Assembly: GCA_025362795.1 (NCBI GenBank)
Contig: JANYFE010000084.1
Coordinates: forward strand, 1 to 38,933
From: Rhodobacterales bacterium
GTDB lineage: Bacteria > Pseudomonadota > Alphaproteobacteria > Rhodobacterales > Rhodobacteraceae
Length of the DNA: 38,933 nt
Direction of reading: 5' to 3'
Shown here piece by piece: positions 16,749-24,240 of the stretch. How positions within the stretch are numbered: the first letter of the stretch is position 1; each line of letters begins with the position of its first letter. The notes under the pieces are model-generated. The model did no database searches. It was not told the origin of the DNA and was given only the letters and a program-made list of their open reading frames with translations. The position numbers were made by a program, and so were the translations under genes.

Positions 16749-18005
16749 CTATCCCAGCTTCAAACGGTCAATGCCGATCAACTGATCGTACAGCCAGTAC
16801 AGGATCAGCACGGCGGCCAGCAGGATCGCGGCCAAGGCAGCCGCCATCGACCAGTTCGCCTTGGTCATGTGGAACGAGATCAGGTTGGAAATCAGCTGGC
16901 CATCTGCCCCGCCCACCAGCGCGGGCGTGATATAGTAGCCGACCGCCAGAATGAACACCAACAGCGACCCCGCCGCGATGCCGGGAATAGTCTGCGGCAG
17001 GTAAATCCGCCGGAACGTGGTCCAGCTTGTCGCCCCCAGTGACCGTGCCGCCCGCGCATAGCTGGGCGGTATGACCTTCATCACCGAATACAGCGGCAGC
17101 ACCATGAACGGCAGCAGGATATGCGTCATCACGATCAGGGTGCCGGTCTGGTTGTAGATCATCCTGACCCGGCCATCATCGCCCAGCACCCCCAGCCAGA
17201 CCATCAGGTCGTTGATCACCCCCTGCTCTTGCAACAAGGCAATCCATGACGAGGTTCGCACCAGCAGCGACGTCCAAAATGGCAGCAGCACAAGGATCAT
17301 CAACAGGTTCGCCTTGGCCATCGGCAAGACTGCCAGCAGATGGGCAATCGGAAACGCCAGCAGCAGGCAGAACACCGTGATCACCAGCGACAGCACAAAG
17401 GTCTTTACGAACAGATAGATATAGATGCGCTGTTCCGGTTCCACCCGCATCAAGCCATTGTCTGCGGTGCGCTTCAGATCAGTCGACACCATGTAGAAAT
17501 CGGATGTCCAGGGTGAAGACGCATTCCGCATCGCCACCCACATCTCTGGCTGTCCCCAAAACGGGTTGGAGGAGATCATCGCGTCCTTGAACGGCGGTTG
17601 CAGGGCTTCCGCACCCCGTGCCGCCGATTTGAACACCGAAATCGTCCCCGGCACCGTATAGTTGATCCGCGCCCCCGCCAGTCCCGCCGTCTTTTCCTTC
17701 TGCATCAGCCGCAGGTCACTGACCAGCGCGACATAGGCCGCTTCGGGAATATCGCCGCTGGGTGGATTGGACGCAAACCACGCATCCAGACTGGGGGCAG
17801 AGGACGAAAAACCCTCGTGATAGACCGAACGTTCCAGCATCTTGATGATCGGAACGATGAAGGTCAGGATCACAAACGCCAACAATGGCAGCACCAGCAG
17901 AAACGCCCGCCACTTCGCCCGCCGCTGCGCCATCGCCAACGCCGCTTTCAACGGACGGCCATCGGATGTCGTCAGCATCGGGGCGGCAAGCATCACGTCG
18001 GCCAT
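16749..18005 (-). CDS. potB: Polyamine-type ABC transporter permease (PotB-like)
   Basis: This is a 418-residue membrane permease. After a cytoplasmic N-terminus and TM1 (residues ~35-55) there is an unusually long periplasmic segment of about 150 residues, and then five further helices. The EAA loop is AARSLGATSWTTFRRIYLPQ (~325-344), followed by TIPGIAAGSLLVF. E. coli PotB is about 275 residues, so the extra length lies almost entirely in the first periplasmic loop. Similar long-loop PotB proteins are known in alphaproteobacterial opine/polyamine-type systems. The ATG at 18005 follows GGGATTTTCC; an internal ATG four codons on is an alternative. It should pair with the PotC-like permease to form the channel. 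Confidence 0.87.
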   Translation of the reverse strand: MADVMLAAPMLTTSDGRPLKAALAMAQRRAKWRAFLLVLPLLAFVILTFIVPIIKMLERSVYHEGFSSSAPSLDAWFASNPPSGDIPEAAYVALVSDLRLMQKEKTAGLAGARINYTVPGTISVFKSAARGAEALQPPFKDAMISSNPFWGQPEMWVAMRNASSPWTSDFYMVSTDLKRTADNGLMRVEPEQRIYIYLFVKTFVLSLVITVFCLLLAFPIAHLLAVLPMAKANLLMILVLLPFWTSLLVRTSSWIALLQEQGVINDLMVWLGVLGDDGRVRMIYNQTGTLIVMTHILLPFMVLPLYSVMKVIPPSYARAARSLGATSWTTFRRIYLPQTIPGIAAGSLLVFILAVGYYITPALVGGADGQLISNLISFHMTKANWSMAAALAAILLAAVLILYWLYDQLIGIDRLKLG

Positions 18006-18060
18006 GGAAAATCCCTGTCAGAAGGTCCGGGCGCGCAAACCCAGCGCGCCCGGCAAGTCA

Positions 18061-19134
18061 TCAGTTTGCAGCCAGCCACGAATTGAAGCGGTCGTTCAGC
18101 TCTGCGTCCTTGTCGACCCAGAATTCAGCAGACGACCCCAGCGCGTTGGTCATGTTTTCCGGCGCGGTAGGCAGGTTCGGACCCATCACTGTCTTGCCGT
18201 CCTTGAAGATCAACTCTTCTTTCAGCGACGATTTGCGGGCCGGGCCATAGCTGATCTGTTGCGCCTGCGCACGCAGACCCTGGGTCGAGGTCGCGAACTT
18301 CACGAACTCCATCGCCTGGTCCAGGTGCGGTGCGCTTTTCGGCACGACATACATTTCGTTTTCAAAGACCTGGCCGTCCCAGACGATCTTGAAGTTTTTG
18401 CCCTCGTTCAGCACGGCGTTGAAAATCCGGCCGTTCCACGCAGTCGTCATCGCAACTTCGCCGTCAGCCAGCAGTTGCGGGGCCTGTGCGCCCGACTCCC
18501 ACCAGACCACGTCCTTCTTGATGGTGTCGAGCTTGGCAAAAGCCTTGTCCACACCCGCAGGGGTCGCCAGCGTCGCATAAACGTCCTTCGGGGCCACGCC
18601 GTCGGCCATCAAAGCAAACTCCAGCAGCGCCTTGGCGCCTTTGTGAACGCCGCGCTTGCCGGGGAACTTCGTCAGATCAAAGAAATCGGCGGCGGTTGTC
18701 GGAACCGTGCCGGTGATCTTGCTGGCGTCATAGGCGAACACCGTGCCGAAAATGTCGCTCGACACGCCGCAATCGGTGACAGCGCCCGGCAGAAAGTCGT
18801 CGGCAGCGGCAACGCCGTCATCGCCAGCGGGCAGCGTGGCGATGTCGATGGGGGCCAGCATGCCCTCGTCACACAGGCGGATCGCATCGGCATATTCGAC
18901 AGAGGCCACGTCGATGGTGACGTTGCCAGCCTCTTCCATCGCTTTGATGGCGGTGCCCGGATTGTCATTGTCGATCATCGCAGCCCCGACGCCCATCTTG
19001 GCGGCAAACGGCTTCACATGCGCCTCGTTCTGCGCCGCACCATAAGCCCCGCCCCACGACATGACCGTAATATCCGCCCGCGCGGCATAGCCGACGACAG
19101 TCAGGGCGGTAGATAGAATTAGCAGTTTTTTCAT
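18061..19134 (-). CDS. potD: Periplasmic polyamine-type substrate-binding protein (PotD-like)
   Basis: This is a 357-residue extracellular solute-binding protein. A short signal peptide (MKKLLILSTALTVVGYAARA) precedes DITVMSWGGAYG, the usual first strand of the PotD/PotF class. The body shows the family pattern of acidic and aromatic residues lining the cleft, for example VVWWESGAQAPQLLADGEVAM and AWNGRIFNAV. The gene lies between the ATPase and the two permeases in one minus-strand operon, 55 bp upstream of the potB-like start. An RBS-like GGGAGC precedes the start. This class binds spermidine, putrescine and related amines. Ligand identity is not certain from sequence alone. Confidence 0.88.
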   Translation of the reverse strand: MKKLLILSTALTVVGYAARADITVMSWGGAYGAAQNEAHVKPFAAKMGVGAAMIDNDNPGTAIKAMEEAGNVTIDVASVEYADAIRLCDEGMLAPIDIATLPAGDDGVAAADDFLPGAVTDCGVSSDIFGTVFAYDASKITGTVPTTAADFFDLTKFPGKRGVHKGAKALLEFALMADGVAPKDVYATLATPAGVDKAFAKLDTIKKDVVWWESGAQAPQLLADGEVAMTTAWNGRIFNAVLNEGKNFKIVWDGQVFENEMYVVPKSAPHLDQAMEFVKFATSTQGLRAQAQQISYGPARKSSLKEELIFKDGKTVMGPNLPTAPENMTNALGSSAEFWVDKDAELNDRFNSWLAAN

Positions 19135-19201
19135 TCAGTTAGCTCCCGTTGTTAACTTGGTTTTTTTCTTGCACCATGCGCGGTGTGCCCCGCAGGTGGT
19201 C

Positions 19202-20302
19202 TTAAAGGTCAAGCGCCCGCGCATCTTGCGGGGCCCAGCCAATCTTGATCTTCTCACCCCGCCGCAGCATCCTCTGCCCAGCCGTATTGCGCGACTTTAT
19301 CACGAAATCATCCGATCCGGCGACCTTTAGCCGGGTGCGGAACATGTCGCCCATATAGATGAATTCCAGCACTTCGGCGTCGATGGTCTGCGCACCCACC
19401 GGCATCGATTCCGGCTTGTATTCCACCCGTTCGGGCCGGATCGAGACCAGGGTTTGCGCCCCGTTGGTCGTCACGTTGACCGGGGTCGCCGCAATCACCT
19501 CGCCGCTGGCCAGCCGGACGGCGCATTTGCCATCGCCAATCTGCTCCACCGTGCCGAACAGCTTGTTATTCTCGCCGATGAACTGCGCGACAAAACTGTT
19601 GTCGGGGCGTTCGTACAGGTCGGACGGCGTGGCCAACTGCTGGATGCGGCCATCATTGAACACCGCAACCCGGTCCGACATCGTCAACGCCTCGCCCTGA
19701 TCATGGGTGACATAAACCACCGTGATGCCAAGACTTTCATGCAGATGCTTGATTTCAAACTGCATATGCTCGCGCAACTGCTTGTCCAGCGCCCCCAGCG
19801 GCTCGTCCATCAGAACCAGTTCAGGGTCGAACACCAAGGCCCGCGCCAAAGCGATGCGCTGCTGCTGCCCGCCCGACAATTGCGCCGGGCGCCGGTTGAG
19901 AAAGCCGAACATCTGCACCATGTCCAGCGCCCGCTTGACCTTGGTTTCCCGCGCGTCCTTGGCCATCCCGCGGACTTCCAGCGGAAAGGCCAGATTCTCG
20001 CCCACCGTCATATGCGGAAACAGTGCATAGTTCTGAAACACCATGCCGATGCCGCGCTTGTGCGGTGGCACCTGATTGATCGGGCGGCCACCCAGACGAA
20101 TTTCGCCATGCGTTGCGGTCTCGAACCCGGCCAGCATCATCAGACAGGTTGTCTTGCCCGACCCCGACGGCCCAAGCATCGTCAGAAACTCACCCTTGCC
20201 AATCGACAGATTCAGGTCTTTGACGACCAGCGTGGTGCCGTCATAGCTTTTCTGCACATGCTCAAACGCGACGAATGCGTCGTTCGGGCTCGGTGATGCC
20301 AC
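19202..20302 (-). CDS. potA: Polyamine-type ABC transporter ATPase (PotA-like)
   Basis: This is the cytoplasmic ATPase that powers the importer. The protein (366 residues from the chosen start) has Walker A GPSGSGKTT, the Q-loop MVFQNYALFPHMTV, signature LSGGQQQR, Walker B LVLMDEPLGALD, and the switch His in VVYVTHDQGEA. A C-terminal TOBE-type regulatory domain (~residues 270-366) starts near FGTVEQI. I chose the GTG at 20302 because GGGGAG lies six bases upstream and the conserved region starts soon after. A longer frame opens with TTG at 20350 but lacks such a site. It is the first gene of the operon potA-potD-potB-potC-speB-like. Confidence 0.93.
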   Translation of the reverse strand: MASPSPNDAFVAFEHVQKSYDGTTLVVKDLNLSIGKGEFLTMLGPSGSGKTTCLMMLAGFETATHGEIRLGGRPINQVPPHKRGIGMVFQNYALFPHMTVGENLAFPLEVRGMAKDARETKVKRALDMVQMFGFLNRRPAQLSGGQQQRIALARALVFDPELVLMDEPLGALDKQLREHMQFEIKHLHESLGITVVYVTHDQGEALTMSDRVAVFNDGRIQQLATPSDLYERPDNSFVAQFIGENNKLFGTVEQIGDGKCAVRLASGEVIAATPVNVTTNGAQTLVSIRPERVEYKPESMPVGAQTIDAEVLEFIYMGDMFRTRLKVAGSDDFVIKSRNTAGQRMLRRGEKIKIGWAPQDARALDL

Positions 20303-20603
20303 GCGTGTCTCCCCATTGGTCCGACCGGTTATCCGGTACTTCTCGCTCAAGACTTAAGCCAATGCTCCAAGTCATTGCAATCAGGTTCTTGTTCCTCAAG
20401 GTTTTGCAAACGGATATGTTCGCAAACCCGCCCGGTACTGCACAAGTGCCGCGAACTGCGGCGGACGCGGCAGAAGCCGCCAGAAAAGCGTCAGACTGCA
20501 TTCGACGGGCGATGCGGCCTCGCCGATTCTCTGCCGCGTCAACACCGCGTGTGTGGCAGGCATCTCGCTTGCCCACGCCTACCGGTTCTGCAAGCCTGTT
20601 CGG
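20303..20603. other. Divergent upstream region of pot operon and DoxX-like gene
   Basis: There is no gene in these 301 bp. This region must carry the leftward promoter of the transport operon and probably the rightward promoter of the DoxX-like gene. An inverted repeat ACCGG-TTAT-CCGGT (20324-20337) lies just upstream of the preferred potA start and could be an operator or a small hairpin in the leader. On the minus strand two direct GTTTGC repeats, 16 bp apart, lie around 20403-20425. No convincing -35/-10 pair was found. Confidence 0.35.
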
Positions 20604-20987
20604 ATGAATGATATCCTGAACCTTGTTGGCCGCATCCTGATCGCGCTCTTGTTCCTAGGCGGTGCGTTGCAAAAGCTGGGCAATCCCGGGCCGGTGTCGC
20701 AAATGATCGCCTCCATCGGCCTGCCGGTCTGGCTGATCTGGCCAGTGGCTGCATTCAATCTGCTGGCGGCCGTGGCGCTGATCTTCGGGCCGGGCGTGCA
20801 GCGATGGGCGCTGGTGCTGGCGGTCTATTGCATTTTCACAAGCTGGTTTCACTGGCAGCTGCGAGCCGATCCCTGGCAGATCACGATCATGGTCAAGAAC
20901 TGGGCCATCGCAGGCGGCCTGTGCATCCTGGCCGCCCAGGGGCCGGGGCGATTGGTGGTAACTGGAGGCTGGTTGCGGAAACCTTAG
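20604..20987 (+). CDS. DoxX-like membrane protein
   Basis: This is a small, 127-residue inner-membrane protein with four hydrophobic segments. The N-terminal LVGRILIALLFLGGALQKL is the typical first helix of the DoxX family, followed by helices around residues 45-62, 68-83 and 95-112. DoxX-type proteins are linked in various bacteria with quinone or thiosulfate redox and oxidative stress, but the function of this one is not known. The ATG at 20604 is the natural start by family pattern, although no strong RBS precedes it. The gene appears monocistronic and ends eight bases before the tRNA-Leu, which is on the other strand. Confidence 0.78.
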   Translation: MNDILNLVGRILIALLFLGGALQKLGNPGPVSQMIASIGLPVWLIWPVAAFNLLAAVALIFGPGVQRWALVLAVYCIFTSWFHWQLRADPWQITIMVKNWAIAGGLCILAAQGPGRLVVTGGWLRKP

Positions 20988-20994
20988 GCCGGAG

Positions 20995-21081
20995 TGGTGC
21001 GGATGAAAGGACTCGAACCTTCACGAGAGTTACCCCACAGCGACCTCAACGCTGCGCGTCTACCAATTCCGCCACATCCGC
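20995..21081 (-). tRNA. tRNA-Leu (anticodon GAG)
   Basis: This is an 87-nt class II tRNA. The acceptor GCGGATG pairs with CATCCGC (20999-21005 on the complement), with discriminator A and encoded CCA (20995-20997). The anticodon stem CAGCG/CGCTG encloses TTGAGGT, which gives anticodon GAG (complement CTC at 21045-21047). A variable arm and a GTTCGAGTC T loop are present. Confidence 0.96.
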
Positions 21082-21233
21082 ACTGATCCGGCCTCAGGTG
21101 CCGGGTATTTAGCGAAGGATATCCGGGAAGGGAAGCGGATTTTCCGTCGCTCACCTTGCGCGGCGATGGCACTGTCGCGGCGCGTGCCCTTCCCCGGCTT
21201 GCATCCCGCTGGCCGCCGCGCCATCTTTGGTCC

Positions 21234-21902
21234 ATGTCACTTGCGCCGCCCGAATGGACCACCCTGCCCGGCCTCGCGCCCTATGCCGAAACCCTTGCGG
21301 CGATGGAGGCGTGCGCATCTGCGATTGCTGCGGGCGACGCAACCGAGGCGATCTGGCTTGTCGAACACCCGCCGCTGTACACCGCCGGCACGTCGTCCAG
21401 ACCGGCCGACCTGACCGACCCCGGCCGCTTTCCGGTGTTCACGGCGGGCCGCGGCGGCCAATACACCTATCACGGACCGGGCCAGCGCGTGGTCTATGTC
21501 ATGCTGGATTTGAACAAGCGGGGCCGCGACGTGCGGAAATTTGTCTGTGCTTTGGAAAACTGGGTGATCGGCACGCTGGCCGAGTTCAACGTCAAAGGCG
21601 AACGCCGGTCAGGCCGGGTCGGCGTCTGGGTCACGCGGCCCGACCGACCTGCCCGCCCTGATGGCAGCCCATGCGAGGACAAGATCGCCGCCATCGGCGT
21701 CAAACTGCGCCGCTGGGTCAGCTTTCACGGCCTGTCGATCAATGTCGAACCCGACCTGACCCATTTCACCGGCATCGTGCCTTGCGGCATTCGCGACCAC
21801 GGCGTGACAAGCCTTGTCGACCTTGGCTTACCCGTCACGATGGCGCATCTGGATCTGGCTTTGAAATCACAGTTCGCCCGGGCCTTTGATGTCGCACCGT
21901 GA
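21234..21902 (+). CDS. lipB: Octanoyltransferase (lipoate biosynthesis)
   Basis: LipB moves the octanoyl group from acyl carrier protein to the lipoyl domains of 2-oxoacid dehydrogenases and the glycine cleavage H protein. The protein (222 residues from the ATG at 21234) has [20 protein letters not shown] (the family signature, ~75-94) and the catalytic Lys157 in [18 protein letters not shown]. The catalytic Cys184 is in GIVPCGI. A longer frame opens upstream, but its first residues are not family-like, so the internal ATG is preferred. It stands alone, convergent with the RTX gene only 23 bp away. Confidence 0.95.
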   Translation: MSLAPPEWTTLPGLAPYAETLAAMEACASAIAAGDATEAIWLVEHPPLYTAGTSSRPADLTDPGRFPVFTAGRGGQYTYHGPGQRVVYVMLDLNKRGRDVRKFVCALENWVIGTLAEFNVKGERRSGRVGVWVTRPDRPARPDGSPCEDKIAAIGVKLRRWVSFHGLSINVEPDLTHFTGIVPCGIRDHGVTSLVDLGLPVTMAHLDLALKSQFARAFDVAP

Positions 21903-21909
21903 CACCGCT

Positions 21910-21943
21910 CACAGATAGAAGCTGGTCACAGATAGAAGCTGGT
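21910..21943. repeat. 17-bp tandem duplication at the RTX gene 3' end
   Basis: The unit CACAGATAGAAGCTGGT occurs twice, at 21910-21926 and 21927-21943, with the first four bases CACA repeated again after it. On the minus strand the second copy contains the last codons of the RTX gene (SFYL) and the junction supplies its stop codon. The other copy lies beyond the stop. The unit is not a multiple of three, so the copy outside is not read in frame. Confidence 0.9.
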
Positions 21944-23221
21944 CACATCCAGACTTGCCGCTGAAATGCCGGTCAGGAAGATTTCCATATCCGGCCCGAT
22001 CCCGCCCAATGTATTGATGTCGACAAAAACGCCTCCGCCCGCCTCAATCAACCGCACCTGTCCGGCCCCGCTGAAGGCTTCCGTTCCGACAAAGACGAAT
22101 GCGTCATTGGCAGCGCCTGCACCTGTCATGGCGTCAATTGCCGACAAATCGATCCGGTCAGCCCCGCCGCCGCCACCCGGCCCGGAGAACCGAACAATCC
22201 GGTCCATACCCGCACCGCCGACGGACGAGTCGGTCACATGCAGATAGCCGAAAACATTGGCACCGCCGCCAGCTTGCAGACGGTCGCCGCCACGACCGCC
22301 GGTGACTTCGTTATGGCCCGCTCCGCCAAGGATCGTGTCGCGCCCGTCGCCGCCGATCACCGTGTCGTCACCGATCCCCGCCGAGACATAATCCGTGCCG
22401 CCGCCGGTGCTGTAAAAGTCCTTGCCGCCGATTTCGCGGCTTTGCGGATCGTCTTCCGTGATGATGTCGTTTCCCGCGCCCAGATACGCCACATCATCGT
22501 GCTGGGTGCCCATCAGGTTCAGATGCTCGAACCCGGTCAAGGATCCCTGTTTTTCGCCAATCATCAGCGTGCTGCCACCGTCCCGCAGATCCAGGGTGAT
22601 GGCCCCGCCCCGCGTGGTGAACCCGTAAATGTACAGGGTGTCGTCCCCGTCGCCGCCGTCCAGCGTCAGGACGCCATCGGGATCGTTCAAAATCACCAGA
22701 TCGTCGCCCGCTCCACCGAAAAATGCAGTGTCTCCAGTGCCAAATCGCACATGGTCGTTGCCGGTGCCGCCCATGATGCTGCAGGCAGTGGCGCGTATCT
22801 CTTCCAGGTTGATATCAAGCGTCTCGACCTGCGTTGCCTTGGCCAAGGTCCGGCCATCCAGATCAAGGGTCCAGCCGCCGTCCGTGGCGATCACCGTCAC
22901 GCTGTCATGGGTCGTGCCGCGATCGCGCAAGGCTAAGCCGAAAATGTCGCTGCCCTCGCCGCCGTTCACGCTCGACACCCCGTGCAGTGCCGCAGTCCCG
23001 AACATGTCCAGATAGATGACGTCATTGCCATCCTGCCCCAAAAAGGTGCCCGCGTGCGACGCATAGACCGTATCGTCCCCGACGCCTGCCAGGATCTTGT
23101 CGGTTCCGAAATCGGAATAGATCACATCATTACCGGCCAGCCCCCTGATCAAATCATCGGGACCGCTGCCGGATACTTCCTTAAAAACATCGTCTGAATT
23201 GGTCAAAACATACACCGTCAC
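21926..23221 (-). CDS. RTX calcium-binding protein, probably secreted by type I system
   Basis: This is a 431-residue acidic, Gly/Asp-rich protein with no signal peptide. It carries numerous nonapeptide RTX units of the form GGxGxDxhx, for example GLAGNDVIY, GGTGNDHVR, GGAGDDLVI, GGDGDDTLY, GGDGRDTIL and GGRGGDRLQ. These fold into calcium-stabilised beta-rolls after export. The last ~60 residues resemble the C-terminal secretion region of serralysin-like proteins and end in hydrophobic DVTSFYL, a plausible type I secretion signal. The start is taken as the GTG at 23221, since GGAGATAAA lies at the right spacing and the RTX-like part begins soon after. No catalytic domain is visible, so it could be a surface or matrix protein. 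The transporter genes are not in the window. Confidence 0.85.
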   Translation of the reverse strand: MTVYVLTNSDDVFKEVSGSGPDDLIRGLAGNDVIYSDFGTDKILAGVGDDTVYASHAGTFLGQDGNDVIYLDMFGTAALHGVSSVNGGEGSDIFGLALRDRGTTHDSVTVIATDGGWTLDLDGRTLAKATQVETLDINLEEIRATACSIMGGTGNDHVRFGTGDTAFFGGAGDDLVILNDPDGVLTLDGGDGDDTLYIYGFTTRGGAITLDLRDGGSTLMIGEKQGSLTGFEHLNLMGTQHDDVAYLGAGNDIITEDDPQSREIGGKDFYSTGGGTDYVSAGIGDDTVIGGDGRDTILGGAGHNEVTGGRGGDRLQAGGGANVFGYLHVTDSSVGGAGMDRIVRFSGPGGGGGADRIDLSAIDAMTGAGAANDAFVFVGTEAFSGAGQVRLIEAGGGVFVDINTLGGIGPDMEIFLTGISAASLDVTSFYL

Positions 23222-23443
23222 GACTTTATCTCCACACCAAACCAATGCAGTCAGGTGACGGACAATCACGTCCCATGTCAACAACGTGAAACACGTGCGG
23301 GCAACGGGCTTGCTGCCGATCTTGACCCGCATGCCAGGCCGCGGATGCCGACAAGGCATTATCCCCCTAGTGCCAAAAGTCAAAATAGCGGAAGCTGCAC
23401 AGGCACGTCAGCCTATTTTGCGCCCCCGCTTGTAGAGCTTGCC

Positions 23444-23860
23444 ATGAAAACGTTTTTTGCCTGCCTGTCTTTCGCCACTCTCGCTGGTCCGGCCTATGCC
23501 GGTGATCCGGTTGCAGGAGAGGCGGTTTTCAACACCTGCAAAGCCTGCCACGCCATCATTGCCCCTGACGGCACCGTGGTCCGCAAAGGCGGCAAGATCG
23601 GCCCCAACCTGTACGGCGTGATCGGGCGGCAGATTGGTGCCGCCCCGGATTACACCTTTTCCGCAGCCAGCATCGCCGCCGGAGCGGATGGCACCCGCTG
23701 GGACGAGCCCATGGTCGTGGCCTGGCTTTCCGACCCCTCCCGATGGTTGCAGACCAAGACCGGGAATGACGCAGCCAAGTCGAAAATGGTCTACTCGCTG
23801 TCGGCAGGCGGTGCGGATGTAGCGGCCTATCTGGCCACGTTTGCAAGTCCCGCGAATTGA
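23444..23860 (+). CDS. cycA: Cytochrome c2-type c-type cytochrome
   Basis: This is a 138-residue soluble class I cytochrome c. A signal peptide (cleavage near AYA, residue 19) sends it to the periplasm. The haem-binding motif is CKACH (32-36), the conserved KIGPNLYGVIGR lies after it, and the likely Met ligand is in AKSKMVYSL (~115). The whole chain follows the Rhodobacter cytochrome c2 pattern, including WDEP and a DP(S/T) motif. C2 carries electrons between the bc1 complex and an oxidase or, in phototrophs, the reaction centre. Its neighbour ctaD encodes aa3 oxidase subunit I, which fits a respiratory role. The ATG at 23444 is chosen by signal-peptide form; a longer frame upstream is not family-like. 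Confidence 0.88.
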   Translation: MKTFFACLSFATLAGPAYAGDPVAGEAVFNTCKACHAIIAPDGTVVRKGGKIGPNLYGVIGRQIGAAPDYTFSAASIAAGADGTRWDEPMVVAWLSDPSRWLQTKTGNDAAKSKMVYSLSAGGADVAAYLATFASPAN

Positions 23861-24240
23861 CCTCAAACACTGGACAAAATCTGGGGTTGCCAGCTGTGTC
23901 GCGCCCAAATCTGCAGGACAGATTTTCATCGCCGCCCCGCTGCCGATCCGGGTACTGACCAGCACACAGCGCCGCGCAAGTCCGTGCGGCATTCTGCTGC
24001 CAGCGCCAGTTCCGTCTGGGCAGCGGGCCGCCGGCGACAAAATGCGCTGATTCCGCCCGGAACTGCCCTACCGGCCGCCTCAAGCCGCACTGGCTGCCGC
24101 GGAAAATCGTCGCAGCTCGTGCAATTTCTGCCCCTGCGGCAAAGTCAGACATTGCCCTGTCCGCAATGCCAAACTAAGACATCATCCAAGTAGGCATGCG
24201 ACCTGCGCAGCCTTCAAAGCAACGAATACGGGAGACGCCA
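23861..24240. other. Intergenic region upstream of ctaD
   Basis: No gene is seen in these 380 bp. Frames on both strands have unnatural composition. The right half holds a candidate promoter for ctaD (listed separately). No FNR box and no TTAA-N7-TTAA array was found in it. Confidence 0.5.
24152..24180 (+). promoter_or_regulatory. Candidate ctaD promoter
   Basis: TTGCCC (24152-24157) and TAAGAC (24175-24180) are separated by 17 bp, 60 bp upstream of the ctaD start. The match to sigma-70 consensus is partial, so this is only a candidate. Confidence 0.3.

Noticed and set aside
21950-23150. Repetitive GC-rich units in 21950-23150 as a CRISPR or satellite array
   Set aside because: The repeats are imperfect nonapeptide codon repeats of the RTX gene, not exact repeats with unique spacers.
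23556-24152. Long minus-strand frame over cycA and the ctaD upstream region
   Set aside because: It is antisense to cycA, with Arg/Trp/Cys-rich composition and no family match; typical of GC-rich shadow frames.
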